Made by a program: the position numbers and the translations under genes. Below are positions 16,918 to 26,321 of a stretch of DNA of 36,851 bases, piece after piece. The DNA is from Candidatus Hydrogenedentota bacterium. GTDB taxonomy: Bacteria > Hydrogenedentota > Hydrogenedentia > Hydrogenedentales > SLHB01. How positions within the stretch are numbered: the stretch's first letter is position 1; each line of letters begins with the position of its first letter. The notes under the pieces were generated by a model that worked only from the letters and a program-made list of their open reading frames with translations, did no database searches and had not been told where the DNA came from. The stretch is taken from the NCBI GenBank assembly GCA_020849535.1, contig JADLGB010000194.1, positions 1-36,851 on the forward strand, in the 5' to 3' direction.

Positions 16918-19457
16918 GGTGTCCAGTCTCCAATTGCTTCCTCATGCCGCGGCACGAGCAATGCCGCGGTGAGGTGATAACTTCCCCAGTAGCCGCCGGT
17001 GACCGTGTCCTTCCTCAGTTGTACGTTGCCCCGCACCCACGTCGTCGCGGAGTCGTAGAATCTCTGCCAGTCCCTTTCCTGGTACGTCGTAACCACGTAG
17101 GATACGTTGCGATTGGACTGCGGCTGCGTGCCGGTCTGGTGGGTGGCACTCCAGTCCGCGTCCGCACCTTCCGGAGCGTAGACCGTTGCCGTTTCGGGAT
17201 TGTCGGCAGTCCAGTGGAGTTCCACTTGCAGGGTCGTATCCTTCGCGTCCGCATACTGCGGTGGAACGATGATCTGAACGGGTGCCTTCTGATCGCCCTG
17301 AATCCCCTGCATGCTGCTTCGCCATCCGTATGCGTAGGGATTCGTCTGTTGGGGCACTTCGTTGACCAACACCTGCAACGGAACGCGCAGCGGCACGGGG
17401 GCTTTCGCGCGATCCACGCGGATGTCGGCAATAACCAAGGTGCGCGCGATGCGCTCGACCGCGGGCTCATTCAGCGCAACGCTGCGGTGCGCAACCCCGT
17501 TCGACCATCCGCACAGGACTGGGCCCAGTGCGGGGTTAGGTTGCCCGGTGAAATCATTCGAAATGGTAATGAGACTTTGCTGGACCATGGACTCGACCAA
17601 CGAGAGGTCGCTGCGTTCCATGCCGTAGTAGCCGTAGGGGTATCCATACCCCCCGAACTCGTCTCTGCGAGCCATGGTGCTGATCACCATCCGCGTGGTA
17701 GGCACGGAAACCGGCCACTCCGTGGCGTCATTCATGTCGCCCAAGGGGATGCTCATGCCTTCCAGGAGCACAAATGGGTTCCTAATTGGGACGCCCGTCT
17801 TGTTGACGAGGGTGCCGTGCAATCCGGTATCGTCCCAGACGAGCAGCCCCTCGACACCACCGGGCAGGGTCGCGTCCGATTCCACCTCGAAGACACGCAG
17901 CACGCTCGCGCCGACGCGCAGTTCTTCCACGCGCGGGGGCTGGTCGAACACGAACTGGAAGGCCCTGTTCGCGTCAATGAAGCCGCCGGGGCCCATGTAG
18001 TATTGCTGGGACATGGCGTTCCAGGAATCGCTGACGAGGGCAAACTCATTGGTGAGGCGGAGGTCGTACCAGGCAGTCCGCGCGGACAGCACCCCGACCA
18101 TGGAATGCACGCTGCCCACGCGCCCCGACTCGGGCACGCGCAGCACTTCGAGTTGCGTCAGTTCGGTCGATTTGGCGCGGCCCGCCGTGCCGTAGACGAG
18201 CGCGTAGGCCGTGAACCCCAGCGAGAAGAATACCAGGCATACCCAGGCCATCTCGCGCCGCTTCATCCAATTCCAAAAGAGCCAATTGGCGACCACGCCG
18301 ACGAAGAAGTACAGCAGCAAGTAGATCAGAACCGACGTCCAAGGATAGACGCGAATGCCAGTTGCCGACGGGAGCATCTGCGACGCGGTGCTGGCGGCTT
18401 GCGCGAAGTTGAGTTGGGTCTTGGTGGTGTTGTGCGAAACGAGGTCGCCCCACAGGCGCAGGAAGCCCGCGCACTCTTGAAGGGCTTTGCCGTGTGCATC
18501 GACGGCCAGCGTGACCACCAGACCGCGCGCCAACGGACGCGACGTGGCGAGCACCGGATCCCTGCCCCAGACCAGCACCTCGCTTGCCGCGGGAGTCAGA
18601 CGCGTGATGAGGGCCTCGCGTCCGCTGCGGGCCCCCGCGCGGTCCGCCTCGCCGAACACGGCGTTGGCGAGCAGCGCCTGGTCAATCGTCTGCTGTTCGC
18701 CGATGCTGACACCGGCAAGCTCTTCAACCCAGGTACCGCGAAAACGGGCAGCGTTCTCGCCTGCGAATACGACCAGAACCCCGCCTTCCTCCACATAGCG
18801 CTGGAGCAGGTCGCGTTGCCGCAGTCCGATCTGGCCGGGGTCGATCTGGCCGAGCACAACCATGTTGTAGGCAGCGAAACACTGCGGGTACGCGGGCATC
18901 TGGGGAAGGTCGGCGGTGCGCAACGTGTGCCGGTGAAGCCCCGCGCCGCTGCCCACGCGATCCAGGGCGGAGCGCAGGAACCCGTAGTCCGCGGGTTCAT
19001 CATCCAGGATGAGGCTGACCAGATCGTCTGACCGGATGGGCGTGAGGTCCACGCGGATGGGCGCATCCAACGCCGGACGCCGCTTCTTGTAAAGCATCGC
19101 ATGGATACCCGTGGCCCCGCTGAGCCGGCAGTAGACGCGGAACCGTTTCGTGGAGCCTTTGGGCGATTCCGCGGGCGTGCGGTACACCGGACTCGCGGGA
19201 CCGTTCAGGGTCGTGACCGAGACTTCAATCCAGCCCTGGATGTCCTCTTTGTTGTTGCGGACCGTGACGTCCACGGGTACCCAGGCGCCGTCCTTGTACG
19301 CGGTGACGAAGGTCATCGAGATGTCCGCATATATCTCGCCCTCCGGAATCGCGGACACCGTTTGCGCGGGCGCGGCGGGTACAAGCACCGAGAGGCACAG
19401 GGTCAAGAGGCCCAACGCCGGTGGTATCGATCTGCGCGGCCAATTTGCGAACTTCAA
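16908..19457 (-). CDS. Exported membrane protein with GATase-like domain, partner of the ABC-2 module
   Basis: An 849-residue protein I can describe but not name. It has a signal peptide (residues 1-32, ending PAAPA-QT), a beta-rich domain (about 35-140), a GATase/DUF4350-like domain (about 140-300; includes YNMVVLGQIDPGQI and YVEEGGVLVVFAGENAARF), two membrane helices at about 373-394 and 403-421, then a long beta-rich C-terminal part with Gly/Tyr-rich GGYGYPYGYYG near 635. The layout recalls GldG-like partners of ABC-2 systems and the C-terminal halves of BatA-like proteins. The start is a TTG at 19457: GGAGGG lies seven bases before it, it forms a TTGA overlap with the upstream stop, and it places the signal peptide at the N-terminus. 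Confidence 0.75.
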   Translation of the reverse strand: MKFANWPRRSIPPALGLLTLCLSVLVPAAPAQTVSAIPEGEIYADISMTFVTAYKDGAWVPVDVTVRNNKEDIQGWIEVSVTTLNGPASPVYRTPAESPKGSTKRFRVYCRLSGATGIHAMLYKKRRPALDAPIRVDLTPIRSDDLVSLILDDEPADYGFLRSALDRVGSGAGLHRHTLRTADLPQMPAYPQCFAAYNMVVLGQIDPGQIGLRQRDLLQRYVEEGGVLVVFAGENAARFRGTWVEELAGVSIGEQQTIDQALLANAVFGEADRAGARSGREALITRLTPAASEVLVWGRDPVLATSRPLARGLVVTLAVDAHGKALQECAGFLRLWGDLVSHNTTKTQLNFAQAASTASQMLPSATGIRVYPWTSVLIYLLLYFFVGVVANWLFWNWMKRREMAWVCLVFFSLGFTAYALVYGTAGRAKSTELTQLEVLRVPESGRVGSVHSMVGVLSARTAWYDLRLTNEFALVSDSWNAMSQQYYMGPGGFIDANRAFQFVFDQPPRVEELRVGASVLRVFEVESDATLPGGVEGLLVWDDTGLHGTLVNKTGVPIRNPFVLLEGMSIPLGDMNDATEWPVSVPTTRMVISTMARRDEFGGYGYPYGYYGMERSDLSLVESMVQQSLITISNDFTGQPNPALGPVLCGWSNGVAHRSVALNEPAVERIARTLVIADIRVDRAKAPVPLRVPLQVLVNEVPQQTNPYAYGWRSSMQGIQGDQKAPVQIIVPPQYADAKDTTLQVELHWTADNPETATVYAPEGADADWSATHQTGTQPQSNRNVSYVVTTYQERDWQRFYDSATTWVRGNVQLRKDTVTGGYWGSYHLTAALLVPRHEEAIGDWTPWQ

Positions 19458-21415
19458 ATCCAGGCCCTCCTGCTGAATACCCACCACTCCAGGGCCAGCA
19501 CGGCAATGCCCGCCCCCAGGAGCCAACGCCACAATTCCCGATTCTGGCGCACGTGACCACGCTGCGCCCTGAAGTCACCTCCGCCGATGTTCAGCGCCAC
19601 AGCCGGCGTCACTGAGGATTCCGTCCGGTCGAGCAGATTCACGGCGAACCGCTCGGTATCGCTTTCCGAATAGGTGACCGTGTACAAGCCGGCATCCTGC
19701 GTATCACTGAAATACACGGGACGCAGCGGATCCAGGATGACGCGCTCCGTCTGGCCCGACGGATTCTGCACGGTCGCTTCGGCAGTCTCGGGACGCGAAA
19801 CCAGGGTCAGCGGATGCCCTGCATCCACGGAGGTCTCTTCCGCAAGCGCCGAGCGAGGAACCCATGCGAGCAGGTTTTGGAAGAACAGCGGGAATGAGAG
19901 ATTGAGGGGCCAATCACTTGCCGCAATATCGAACGCGATCACCGCGATCGATTGCCCGCCCTGGGACACGTCGGCGATGAGCGGCGCACCGGGCGCGGAC
20001 ACGATCGTGTGAGCGCCTTCGGGAAGCACGAGCTTCTGCGCGGACGAAATGCCCACATTGCCGGGGTTGAGATTGAACCGCATGAGCGGATGTTCAGAGT
20101 CCGTCGCAATGACGGCCGGCCGATCCAGGGACCCTTCCGAACCGATGCCCGGTAACGGCGGAAGCGCGTTGATGAAGAGCAGTGTGCCCGAAGGCAGCGC
20201 CGGCGGCGCGAAATTATAGAACACCGTGAGATCCGCCGTATGTCCGGGCGCGTAGTTCGCAGGTGGCAGCGTGCTGAGTTCCACGCGCGGGTCGGGCGCG
20301 AGCACGCGCTGCAGGAAGTACGCGCCGGGCGCCTCGGGTTCCGCGACGAGCAGCACGCGAATCCTGGCCGCGGGCCGCAGCGTCAGCCATGCGACGTTAT
20401 CGACCGGCAGCGCATCCTCGTGGTCCAGCTCGGCCTTGAGGATGCCGGTCCCGAGTTCCGGATGCGCGAAGACCAGCTCGCCGTCCTCGCCTGGGGGCAC
20501 TTCGATCTCTTCCACCGCCAGCGTGGAATCATTGAAGGATAACGTGACGGTCGTGAGCAGCGGTTCCGGCGCATCATTGTGAACCAGCACGAAGCTCTGC
20601 TTCTCGCCGGGCTGGCCCTGTTCGGGTTCGCGCAGGCTGAACGCGACAATACCAGCGTTGGCGGACGTCGTGCCGACTTGCAGGAAGCTGAGGTCGTAGC
20701 CGCGCGCGCGGGCCTCCGTCGAAGTGTCGGCGACCTCGCGCACTTGGCCAAAGTTGCGGGGTCCGATCTCGTCGAGGTCGGTAATGCCGCCATCGCTGAT
20801 GACCACGGCATGCAGATCGGCCACAGTCAGCCGGAGCGAGTGGGCCACGAGGTAGGCGTCGCGCAGGCGGGTACGCGTATCGGTCGCGGTAATTCCCTCG
20901 ATTGCCCGGCGGAGGCGTGAACGGTCGTCGGTCAATTCGCACAGAACGTCCGTGTTCTCGGCAAACGTGACCAGCATCGTCTTGTCGCCCTTTTGCATTT
21001 CATCGACCATGCGGAGCGCCTCGGCCTTGGCGAGGTCCATGCGGGTCTGCTCGCCTTCCCGGGTCTGCATGCTTGCCGAGCGATCGACGAGCAGGCACAG
21101 GTTGCGGCCCGCGCGGCCTTCCGCCTTGAAGTACGGACGCGCCAGCGCACCGACGACCAGCAGCAGAATGAGGATTTGCAGCAACAGGAGCAGGTTGCGC
21201 CGGAGGCGCTGGAAGGGCGCATTAGCTGTCAGATCCTGCAGGCTCTTCATCCACAACAGCGTGCTGGCAATGACCACGCGGGTCCGGCGCAGTTTCAACA
21301 GGTAGAGCAAGATCACGATGGGGATCAGCCACAGAAAGTATAGAAACGCCGGTGCGAGAAAGGCCTGCTGCAATGCATTGCCCAGACTCTGTCCCAGTGC
21401 GGAAAGCCTGCTCAT
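19454..21415 (-). CDS. BatA-like vWA membrane protein
   Basis: A 653-residue protein. The N-terminus is a BatA domain: a helix at 24-42, the KLRRTRVVIASTLLW segment, and a second helix at about 74-92. A von Willebrand A domain follows with an intact metal site, DRSAS (111-115), and VVISDGG later on. The middle is beta-rich, a GATase-like segment follows, and a C-terminal helix lies at about 625-645. In Bat operons such proteins stand in the inner membrane with the vWA outside the cytoplasm and are thought to act in envelope-stress or assembly functions. The ATG overlaps the DUF58 stop by four bases (ATGA). Confidence 0.88.
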   Translation of the reverse strand: MSRLSALGQSLGNALQQAFLAPAFLYFLWLIPIVILLYLLKLRRTRVVIASTLLWMKSLQDLTANAPFQRLRRNLLLLLQILILLLVVGALARPYFKAEGRAGRNLCLLVDRSASMQTREGEQTRMDLAKAEALRMVDEMQKGDKTMLVTFAENTDVLCELTDDRSRLRRAIEGITATDTRTRLRDAYLVAHSLRLTVADLHAVVISDGGITDLDEIGPRNFGQVREVADTSTEARARGYDLSFLQVGTTSANAGIVAFSLREPEQGQPGEKQSFVLVHNDAPEPLLTTVTLSFNDSTLAVEEIEVPPGEDGELVFAHPELGTGILKAELDHEDALPVDNVAWLTLRPAARIRVLLVAEPEAPGAYFLQRVLAPDPRVELSTLPPANYAPGHTADLTVFYNFAPPALPSGTLLFINALPPLPGIGSEGSLDRPAVIATDSEHPLMRFNLNPGNVGISSAQKLVLPEGAHTIVSAPGAPLIADVSQGGQSIAVIAFDIAASDWPLNLSFPLFFQNLLAWVPRSALAEETSVDAGHPLTLVSRPETAEATVQNPSGQTERVILDPLRPVYFSDTQDAGLYTVTYSESDTERFAVNLLDRTESSVTPAVALNIGGGDFRAQRGHVRQNRELWRWLLGAGIAVLALEWWVFSRRAWI

Positions 21416-22311
21416 TTGAAAAGCCCTCCGGACCGCAGGACGTCCAACGTCAAGCGGTCAAAGGGGCCATCCGTCGGCGCGAAGATATAGCCGATACCGC
21501 GCGCGAGGCAAAAACGCCGGATGGCCTCGCAGAAGCCACTCAGGTTTTCCTTGTAGCGTTTCAGCAACGCCGGACTCGCGGAAACTTCGACGTACTCCTG
21601 AGACTCGCTATCGAGCAGTCGCAAGTCGCCGGTGATCGCCGGGTCGATCTCCGCGCGCGAGAGAATGTGGATCGCGTAGCAGTCGGAGCCGGACTGCCGC
21701 AGGCGCTTCAGACAACCTTCAAACCCATTCGGATCGAGAAAGTCAGAGAAGAGTACGGCCACGCCTTTCGCGCGGTTCCGAATCACATACGATTTCGTGT
21801 GCTGCTCCAACTGCGTGCCGCCTTCCGCAACGATCCGCGACATGAAATCGAGCAGCTTGTGCGCGGACGCCTTGCCCCGGCACGGCACCAATCGCTGCAC
21901 GCCCGCAGCCGAAAAGGCCTCGGCGGACACGCGATCGTAACCCACAAGCCCCACATATCCGATGGCCGCGGCGAGCCGCGCGGCAAACTCGATCTTCGAT
22001 GGCGCCCCAAAGCTCATGGAGCGGCTCGCGTCGACGAGCAGGTGCACCGTCAGATCCTCGTGCTCCTGAAAGAGCTTGAGGTAAAGCGCGTCGAGCCGGC
22101 CGTAGATGTTCCAGTCCACGTGGCGCAGGTCGTCGCCCTGCACGTAGTCGCGATAATCCGCGAATTCGACGCTGCTACCTTTGCGCTTGCTCTTGCGCTC
22201 ACCCTTCGCGAGGCCCAACTGGACATGGCGCGCCGCGATGGACAGACGTTCCAACTTGCGCAGGAAGTCCGGCTCCAGCAGGTGCGGCATCGACGCGCCG
22301 TCCACAGTCAT
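21412..22311 (-). CDS. DUF58 family protein with vWA-type fold
   Basis: A 299-residue protein with the DUF58 signature EFADYRDYVQGDDLRHVDWN (residues 49-68) and a vWA-like metal site DASRSM (94-99). DUF58 proteins nearly always sit beside a MoxR AAA+ ATPase, as here, and are thought to be its partner in folding or activating other vWA proteins. No membrane helix is visible, so it is probably cytoplasmic. The start at 22311 is chosen for its GAGGAG RBS six bases upstream; the frame is open to 22677 but that extension lies within the MoxR gene. It is 14 bases after MoxR. Confidence 0.93.
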   Translation of the reverse strand: MTVDGASMPHLLEPDFLRKLERLSIAARHVQLGLAKGERKSKRKGSSVEFADYRDYVQGDDLRHVDWNIYGRLDALYLKLFQEHEDLTVHLLVDASRSMSFGAPSKIEFAARLAAAIGYVGLVGYDRVSAEAFSAAGVQRLVPCRGKASAHKLLDFMSRIVAEGGTQLEQHTKSYVIRNRAKGVAVLFSDFLDPNGFEGCLKRLRQSGSDCYAIHILSRAEIDPAITGDLRLLDSESQEYVEVSASPALLKRYKENLSGFCEAIRRFCLARGIGYIFAPTDGPFDRLTLDVLRSGGLFK

Positions 22312-22325
22312 TTTGTGCTCCTCGC

Positions 22326-23321
22326 TCAGGCGACCTTGGCGGCCGTCTCGACGTTGTTCAGCAAGTCGCGAATGATATCGTCCGACGTGATGCCGTCGGC
22401 TTCCGCCTCGAAGTTCAGCAGCACGCGGTGGCGCAAGGCCGAGGCCGCGGAATCCTTGATATCGTCGAAACTCACGTTGAACCGGCCCGCGCGCAGCGCG
22501 TTGACTTTCCCGCCAAGAAGCAGCGCCTGTGCGCCGCGGGGGCTGGACCCGAAACGAGCGTATTTCGTGACCATGCCCGTCGACAATTCGTTCCCGGGCT
22601 GGGTGGCGAGCACGAGCCGGACCGCGTAGTTGGTGACCTGGGGCGCAGCGGGCACGTCGCGCACGAGTCCCTGCCAATGCTCGATACGCGCGGCGTCCAT
22701 GACGGGTTCACCGTGCGGCATGTGGCGCTGCGTCGTACGTTCCAGAATGCTGGTCAAGTTCTCCGCAGATGGATAATCCACCAGCAGCTTATAGAAGAAG
22801 CGGTCGAGCTGGGCCTCCGGCAGTGTGTAGGTGCCTTCCATTTCGATGGGGTTCTGCGTGGCCATGACGAAGAAGGGCTCTTCGAGCCGGTGGATCGTGC
22901 GCGCCACGCTGACGGTGTGTTCCTGCATGGCTTCCAGCAGGGCGGACTGCGTCTTGGGCGTGGCCCGGTTGATCTCGTCCGCGAGGACGATATTCGCGAA
23001 GATCGGCCCCTGCCGGAAGCGGAACTCGCGATTGCCCGCGTCGTCCTCGGCGATGATGTTGGTGCCGATGATGTCGGCGGGCATGAGGTCCGGCGTGAAC
23101 TGGATGCGCGAGAACTGGAGACTGAGCGCCTGGCTCAGCGTGCGCACGAGCAGCGTCTTGCCGAGTCCCGGTACGCCTTCCAGCAGGCAGTGACCTCCCG
23201 CGAAGAGGCAGGTCAGCACGCCGTCGATGATCGGCTCCGCGCCAACAATGACCTTCGCGATTTCATCGTGGAGACGCCGAAAATCTCCCCGGAACTCTTC
23301 TGCGGCCTTCTGATAATCCAT
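22326..23321 (-). CDS. MoxR-type AAA+ ATPase
   Basis: A 331-residue AAA+ protein, full length for the MoxR family. Walker A is GVPGLGKT (49-56), Walker B IVLADEIN (111-118), sensor 1 MATQNP (153-158), and the family-typical EGTYTLPEAQLDRF follows. MoxR proteins act as chaperones that insert metal or remodel vWA partners; here up to three vWA-type proteins are encoded in the same operon. GAGGGAG lies seven bases before the ATG. It follows the 988-residue gene by 33 bases. Confidence 0.96.
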   Translation of the reverse strand: MDYQKAAEEFRGDFRRLHDEIAKVIVGAEPIIDGVLTCLFAGGHCLLEGVPGLGKTLLVRTLSQALSLQFSRIQFTPDLMPADIIGTNIIAEDDAGNREFRFRQGPIFANIVLADEINRATPKTQSALLEAMQEHTVSVARTIHRLEEPFFVMATQNPIEMEGTYTLPEAQLDRFFYKLLVDYPSAENLTSILERTTQRHMPHGEPVMDAARIEHWQGLVRDVPAAPQVTNYAVRLVLATQPGNELSTGMVTKYARFGSSPRGAQALLLGGKVNALRAGRFNVSFDDIKDSAASALRHRVLLNFEAEADGITSDDIIRDLLNNVETAAKVA

Positions 23322-23354
23322 CGTTCATCTCCCTCACGGTTCCCAACCGTCCGT

Positions 23355-26321
23355 CTATGGTCTGGGGCTGGTGTTGTCGTCGTCGGTTCGGGCTTTGCGG
23401 CGGCCTCGCTTTTCGAGGGCGCGCTCCTTCGCGGCCAGCAACTGCTGGGTATAGTCGATCTGCGGCTTCACGGCCGGCGCTGCCTGCTCCTCCACCTCCG
23501 GCTCGGGAGCATGCGCGTCGGCCAGAATCCCTTGCGGTATCGCCGTATCCCCGGGCATGCCCAGGCCGGAGGAGCTGTACAGCATCGTCCTTGACGGAAT
23601 AGACGCTGCGCCGTAAGCACCTGTGACCTGAATCCGCCGCGGTTTTGCCTCGGGCATCAGCCTGCGGATGAGCGGCAGCTTGCGCAGGAGTGCCGCCAGC
23701 CACACCCAGATGATGCTGAAATCCACGATCACGCGCCGAACGAATATCTCGACGGGAAACGCGCATGCGGCGACTGCCGCCAGATACGGCCAGATGGGCG
23801 TTATCGTGGGCGTAATCGACAAGTTGTGTTCGAAGGGGTTGTCAGTTGGGAGACGCACCGTGCCGCCTCCTACCGCCGCCGTTTGCTGGAGCAGGCCGAG
23901 ATTCGTGGTGTTGTGCTCGTATTCCTTGGCGTAGTTCATCGCCAGCCCTGAGGGGATCATGCCCTGCGACCCGTCGGGGCGAGTATAGGTCATGTTGACC
24001 ATGTATACGCCGGGGTTGTCCAGCGGGAAGGTGCCCTCGTAGATGCCCGGTCCTGTCTGCTGCAGGTCCAGCGGAATGCGCGCAAACTCGGGAGCGGGCC
24101 CCGTCACAATCCCTTCTGGCCGCAGGAAGTTCACGAAGCGCCCCTGGTCGTCCACGGCGTCCACCTTCACATAGCCCTTGCCGTCTTTCACGCGCGACTC
24201 GACGTGGAAGTTGGAGGGAGACGTCTCGCGCAAGGTCCAGCGGACGGCCTGCGACCAGAAGCGGCGGAATCCATCCCAGGCAAGCCAATCGGCGGCCCAG
24301 CGGCTCGTGATATCCGACGTGAACGCCACGGACTTCCCCAAGCCGTAGCGCCACTGGGCAAGCACGGGGTCGCTTTGGTGCGAGATCAGCGAAACGATGG
24401 CGTTCTCCTTGGGCGTCGTGGCCACATAACCGCGCAATGTTGGAATAGACTCGGGGACGATCCCGCGCAGGATTTCAGAGCCATACTGCACCTGCGGGGT
24501 GAAGGGTTCCTCGATGATCGAGGCCCGCTTCACCACCGCGGCTTCCTTCGTGAAGATCTGCGGCAATTTGCTGGGGTCGGTGACGTAGTAGTAGTTCCCG
24601 CCCGTGCTGCCCGCGATCCAGCGCAGCATGTCCTGGTCTTGGCTGCGGTGCGGGTTGATGCAGATGGTGCTGACCGAGATTGATGCATCCGCGAGATTCT
24701 TCAAAAGGCCCGTCGTGGGCGCCGCTGGATCACCGTCGGAGATGATGACCACGCGCTTGACCGAAGCCGTGCACTCCGGCGAGGCGAGCGCGTCGTAGGC
24801 CTTCTGCAGTGTGCCTTGCACGTCGGGCATGTCGCCGATCTGCGTGGTGTTCAGTGCGGCCCTCATCAGCTCCTTGTTGCCCACGGGCTGCAGCGTGTAC
24901 AGCCACGATTCACCGGCCTGCCAGTCGTACGCGAGCGCGCCCATGAGGTCCTGGCTGGACAGCACGTCCAACGAGGCCAACGCGATCCGCCGCGCCCACG
25001 CGTTGCCATCCTGAAACTCGCACGTGTGCAGGATCAGCACCAGTGCGCCTTGCGGCATGACCTTGCGCTGCTTCAAATCCATGCTGAGAGGTATTGCGCG
25101 TTCCACGGGCGAGTTGTAGTAGCCGCCCGGGCCGAAGGTGTCCGGCCCGCCAATCATGACCAAGCCGATGCCCAGGTCGCGTACCATGGCTTCGAGCGAG
25201 TTAAGCTGCTCGGTCGAGAGGTCCGTCGCGCTGACATTCGCGAGCACGACGGAATCGTAATTCTGGAACTCGGCAAGATTCGAGGGCATCGTCCCAAAGT
25301 CCACGGGTACTACCGCCAATCCTTCCGCTTCCAAGGCCGGCAGCAGGTACTGGCTGTGCGTGGGGTCCGCGTCGAGGTAGAGCACTGTGGGCTCGCCATG
25401 AATGATGGTGAAAGCACGTCCTTCATTGTTTGCCGCAATGGTGTCTTCCGCGGATTCCACGGTGGCCTCGTACTCGTAGAAGCCCGAGGCCCCGAGTTCT
25501 TGCGGCAGCAGAAATGCGTTGTCCCCCTTCTGCAAGGTGACCTCGGCGGATTGCAGCATGCGCACGCCTTCGCGCACGCGCTGATAGAGGCGGAGCGTCG
25601 CGTTGGAGTCCTGGTCCGCCTCGACGACGACCTGCAACTTGAAGGGCTCGTCCGCGTTGACGTGGCTCGGTGCCGTGACTTCGCGAATGCGCACTTCGCC
25701 GCGTCCGCCGAGCTTGATGGGAATGACGTCTACGGCAGCGCCCGAGGCGCGGGCCAGTTTGACTTCTTCCAGCACAGACCCGCGCGTTTCGTTGCCGTCG
25801 GATATCACGACGATGCGCCGCATGTAGCCCTGCGGAAACGCGGCCAGCGCAAGCCGGATGGCAGCGGCCAGATCGGTCTGCTCGCCGCCCACGTAGGACT
25901 GCACCTGCTTCAATTCGAGTGTCGGGCCAACCGTCAGCTCGATACTGGGTTCCTCGCCGAATGCGATGACGCCCGCTTCATCCTTTTCGGTCATGTATGC
26001 CTGGGAGAGCGTCTTGACGGTGTTCTCTGCTTCGGCGCGGAGCTCCTCAGGAACACTATTGGAGCGGTCCAGAAGGAAGAACACCGCCAGACGGTCATTG
26101 ATCTTCACCAGTTCGGCTCCGGCGAGCGCGGCGATCAGGCACAGCAGAATGAGGGAGCGCAGGATGATCGCCGTCCATTTGCGCGTCGGGGCAAGCGATT
26201 GAATGCTCTTGCCCATCCAGATGGTCCACGGCAGGAGGAGCAGCAATAGCAGCGCCCAAGGAAAGGAGAAGCGGAGGGAGACGAGCCCCGAAAACCAATC
26301 ATTGTGGAAGAGGCTGCTCAA
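23355..26321 (-). CDS. Giant vWA-GATase-vWA membrane protein
   Basis: A 988-residue protein with two N-terminal helices (about 20-36 and 50-68), a first vWA with intact metal site (DRSNS 85-89, Thr129 in GGEQTD, ISDGN 173-177), a beta-sandwich (about 210-305), a GATase1-like domain (about 310-430; NYDSVVLANVSATDLS and LVMIGGPDTFGPGGYYNSP), a second vWA-like domain (about 425-600), a further beta domain, two helices near 850-890, and a charged tail. The second vWA lacks a DxSxS site (LHTCEFQDG stands there) but keeps IISDGDP, so it is probably a non-binding copy. The start is a TTG at 26321 in a TTGA overlap, with GAGGTG six bases upstream. Planctomycete-type bacteria have similar proteins; the function is unknown. 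Confidence 0.87.
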   Translation of the reverse strand: MSSLFHNDWFSGLVSLRFSFPWALLLLLLLPWTIWMGKSIQSLAPTRKWTAIILRSLILLCLIAALAGAELVKINDRLAVFFLLDRSNSVPEELRAEAENTVKTLSQAYMTEKDEAGVIAFGEEPSIELTVGPTLELKQVQSYVGGEQTDLAAAIRLALAAFPQGYMRRIVVISDGNETRGSVLEEVKLARASGAAVDVIPIKLGGRGEVRIREVTAPSHVNADEPFKLQVVVEADQDSNATLRLYQRVREGVRMLQSAEVTLQKGDNAFLLPQELGASGFYEYEATVESAEDTIAANNEGRAFTIIHGEPTVLYLDADPTHSQYLLPALEAEGLAVVPVDFGTMPSNLAEFQNYDSVVLANVSATDLSTEQLNSLEAMVRDLGIGLVMIGGPDTFGPGGYYNSPVERAIPLSMDLKQRKVMPQGALVLILHTCEFQDGNAWARRIALASLDVLSSQDLMGALAYDWQAGESWLYTLQPVGNKELMRAALNTTQIGDMPDVQGTLQKAYDALASPECTASVKRVVIISDGDPAAPTTGLLKNLADASISVSTICINPHRSQDQDMLRWIAGSTGGNYYYVTDPSKLPQIFTKEAAVVKRASIIEEPFTPQVQYGSEILRGIVPESIPTLRGYVATTPKENAIVSLISHQSDPVLAQWRYGLGKSVAFTSDITSRWAADWLAWDGFRRFWSQAVRWTLRETSPSNFHVESRVKDGKGYVKVDAVDDQGRFVNFLRPEGIVTGPAPEFARIPLDLQQTGPGIYEGTFPLDNPGVYMVNMTYTRPDGSQGMIPSGLAMNYAKEYEHNTTNLGLLQQTAAVGGGTVRLPTDNPFEHNLSITPTITPIWPYLAAVAACAFPVEIFVRRVIVDFSIIWVWLAALLRKLPLIRRLMPEAKPRRIQVTGAYGAASIPSRTMLYSSSGLGMPGDTAIPQGILADAHAPEPEVEEQAAPAVKPQIDYTQQLLAAKERALEKRGRRKARTDDDNTSPRP

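Noticed and set aside
16911..19031. 706-residue plus-strand open frame
   Set aside because: It lies wholly opposite the 849-residue membrane protein gene, has no recognisable domain, and its composition is that expected from the antisense of a GC-rich gene.
22312..22677. N-terminal extension of the DUF58 frame
   Set aside because: It lies inside the MoxR gene, adds no family-like sequence, and the ATG at 22311 has a GAGGAG RBS.
24816..26249. 477-residue plus-strand open frame
   Set aside because: Antisense to the giant vWA gene, whose domains are clear; no start signal or domain on this strand.
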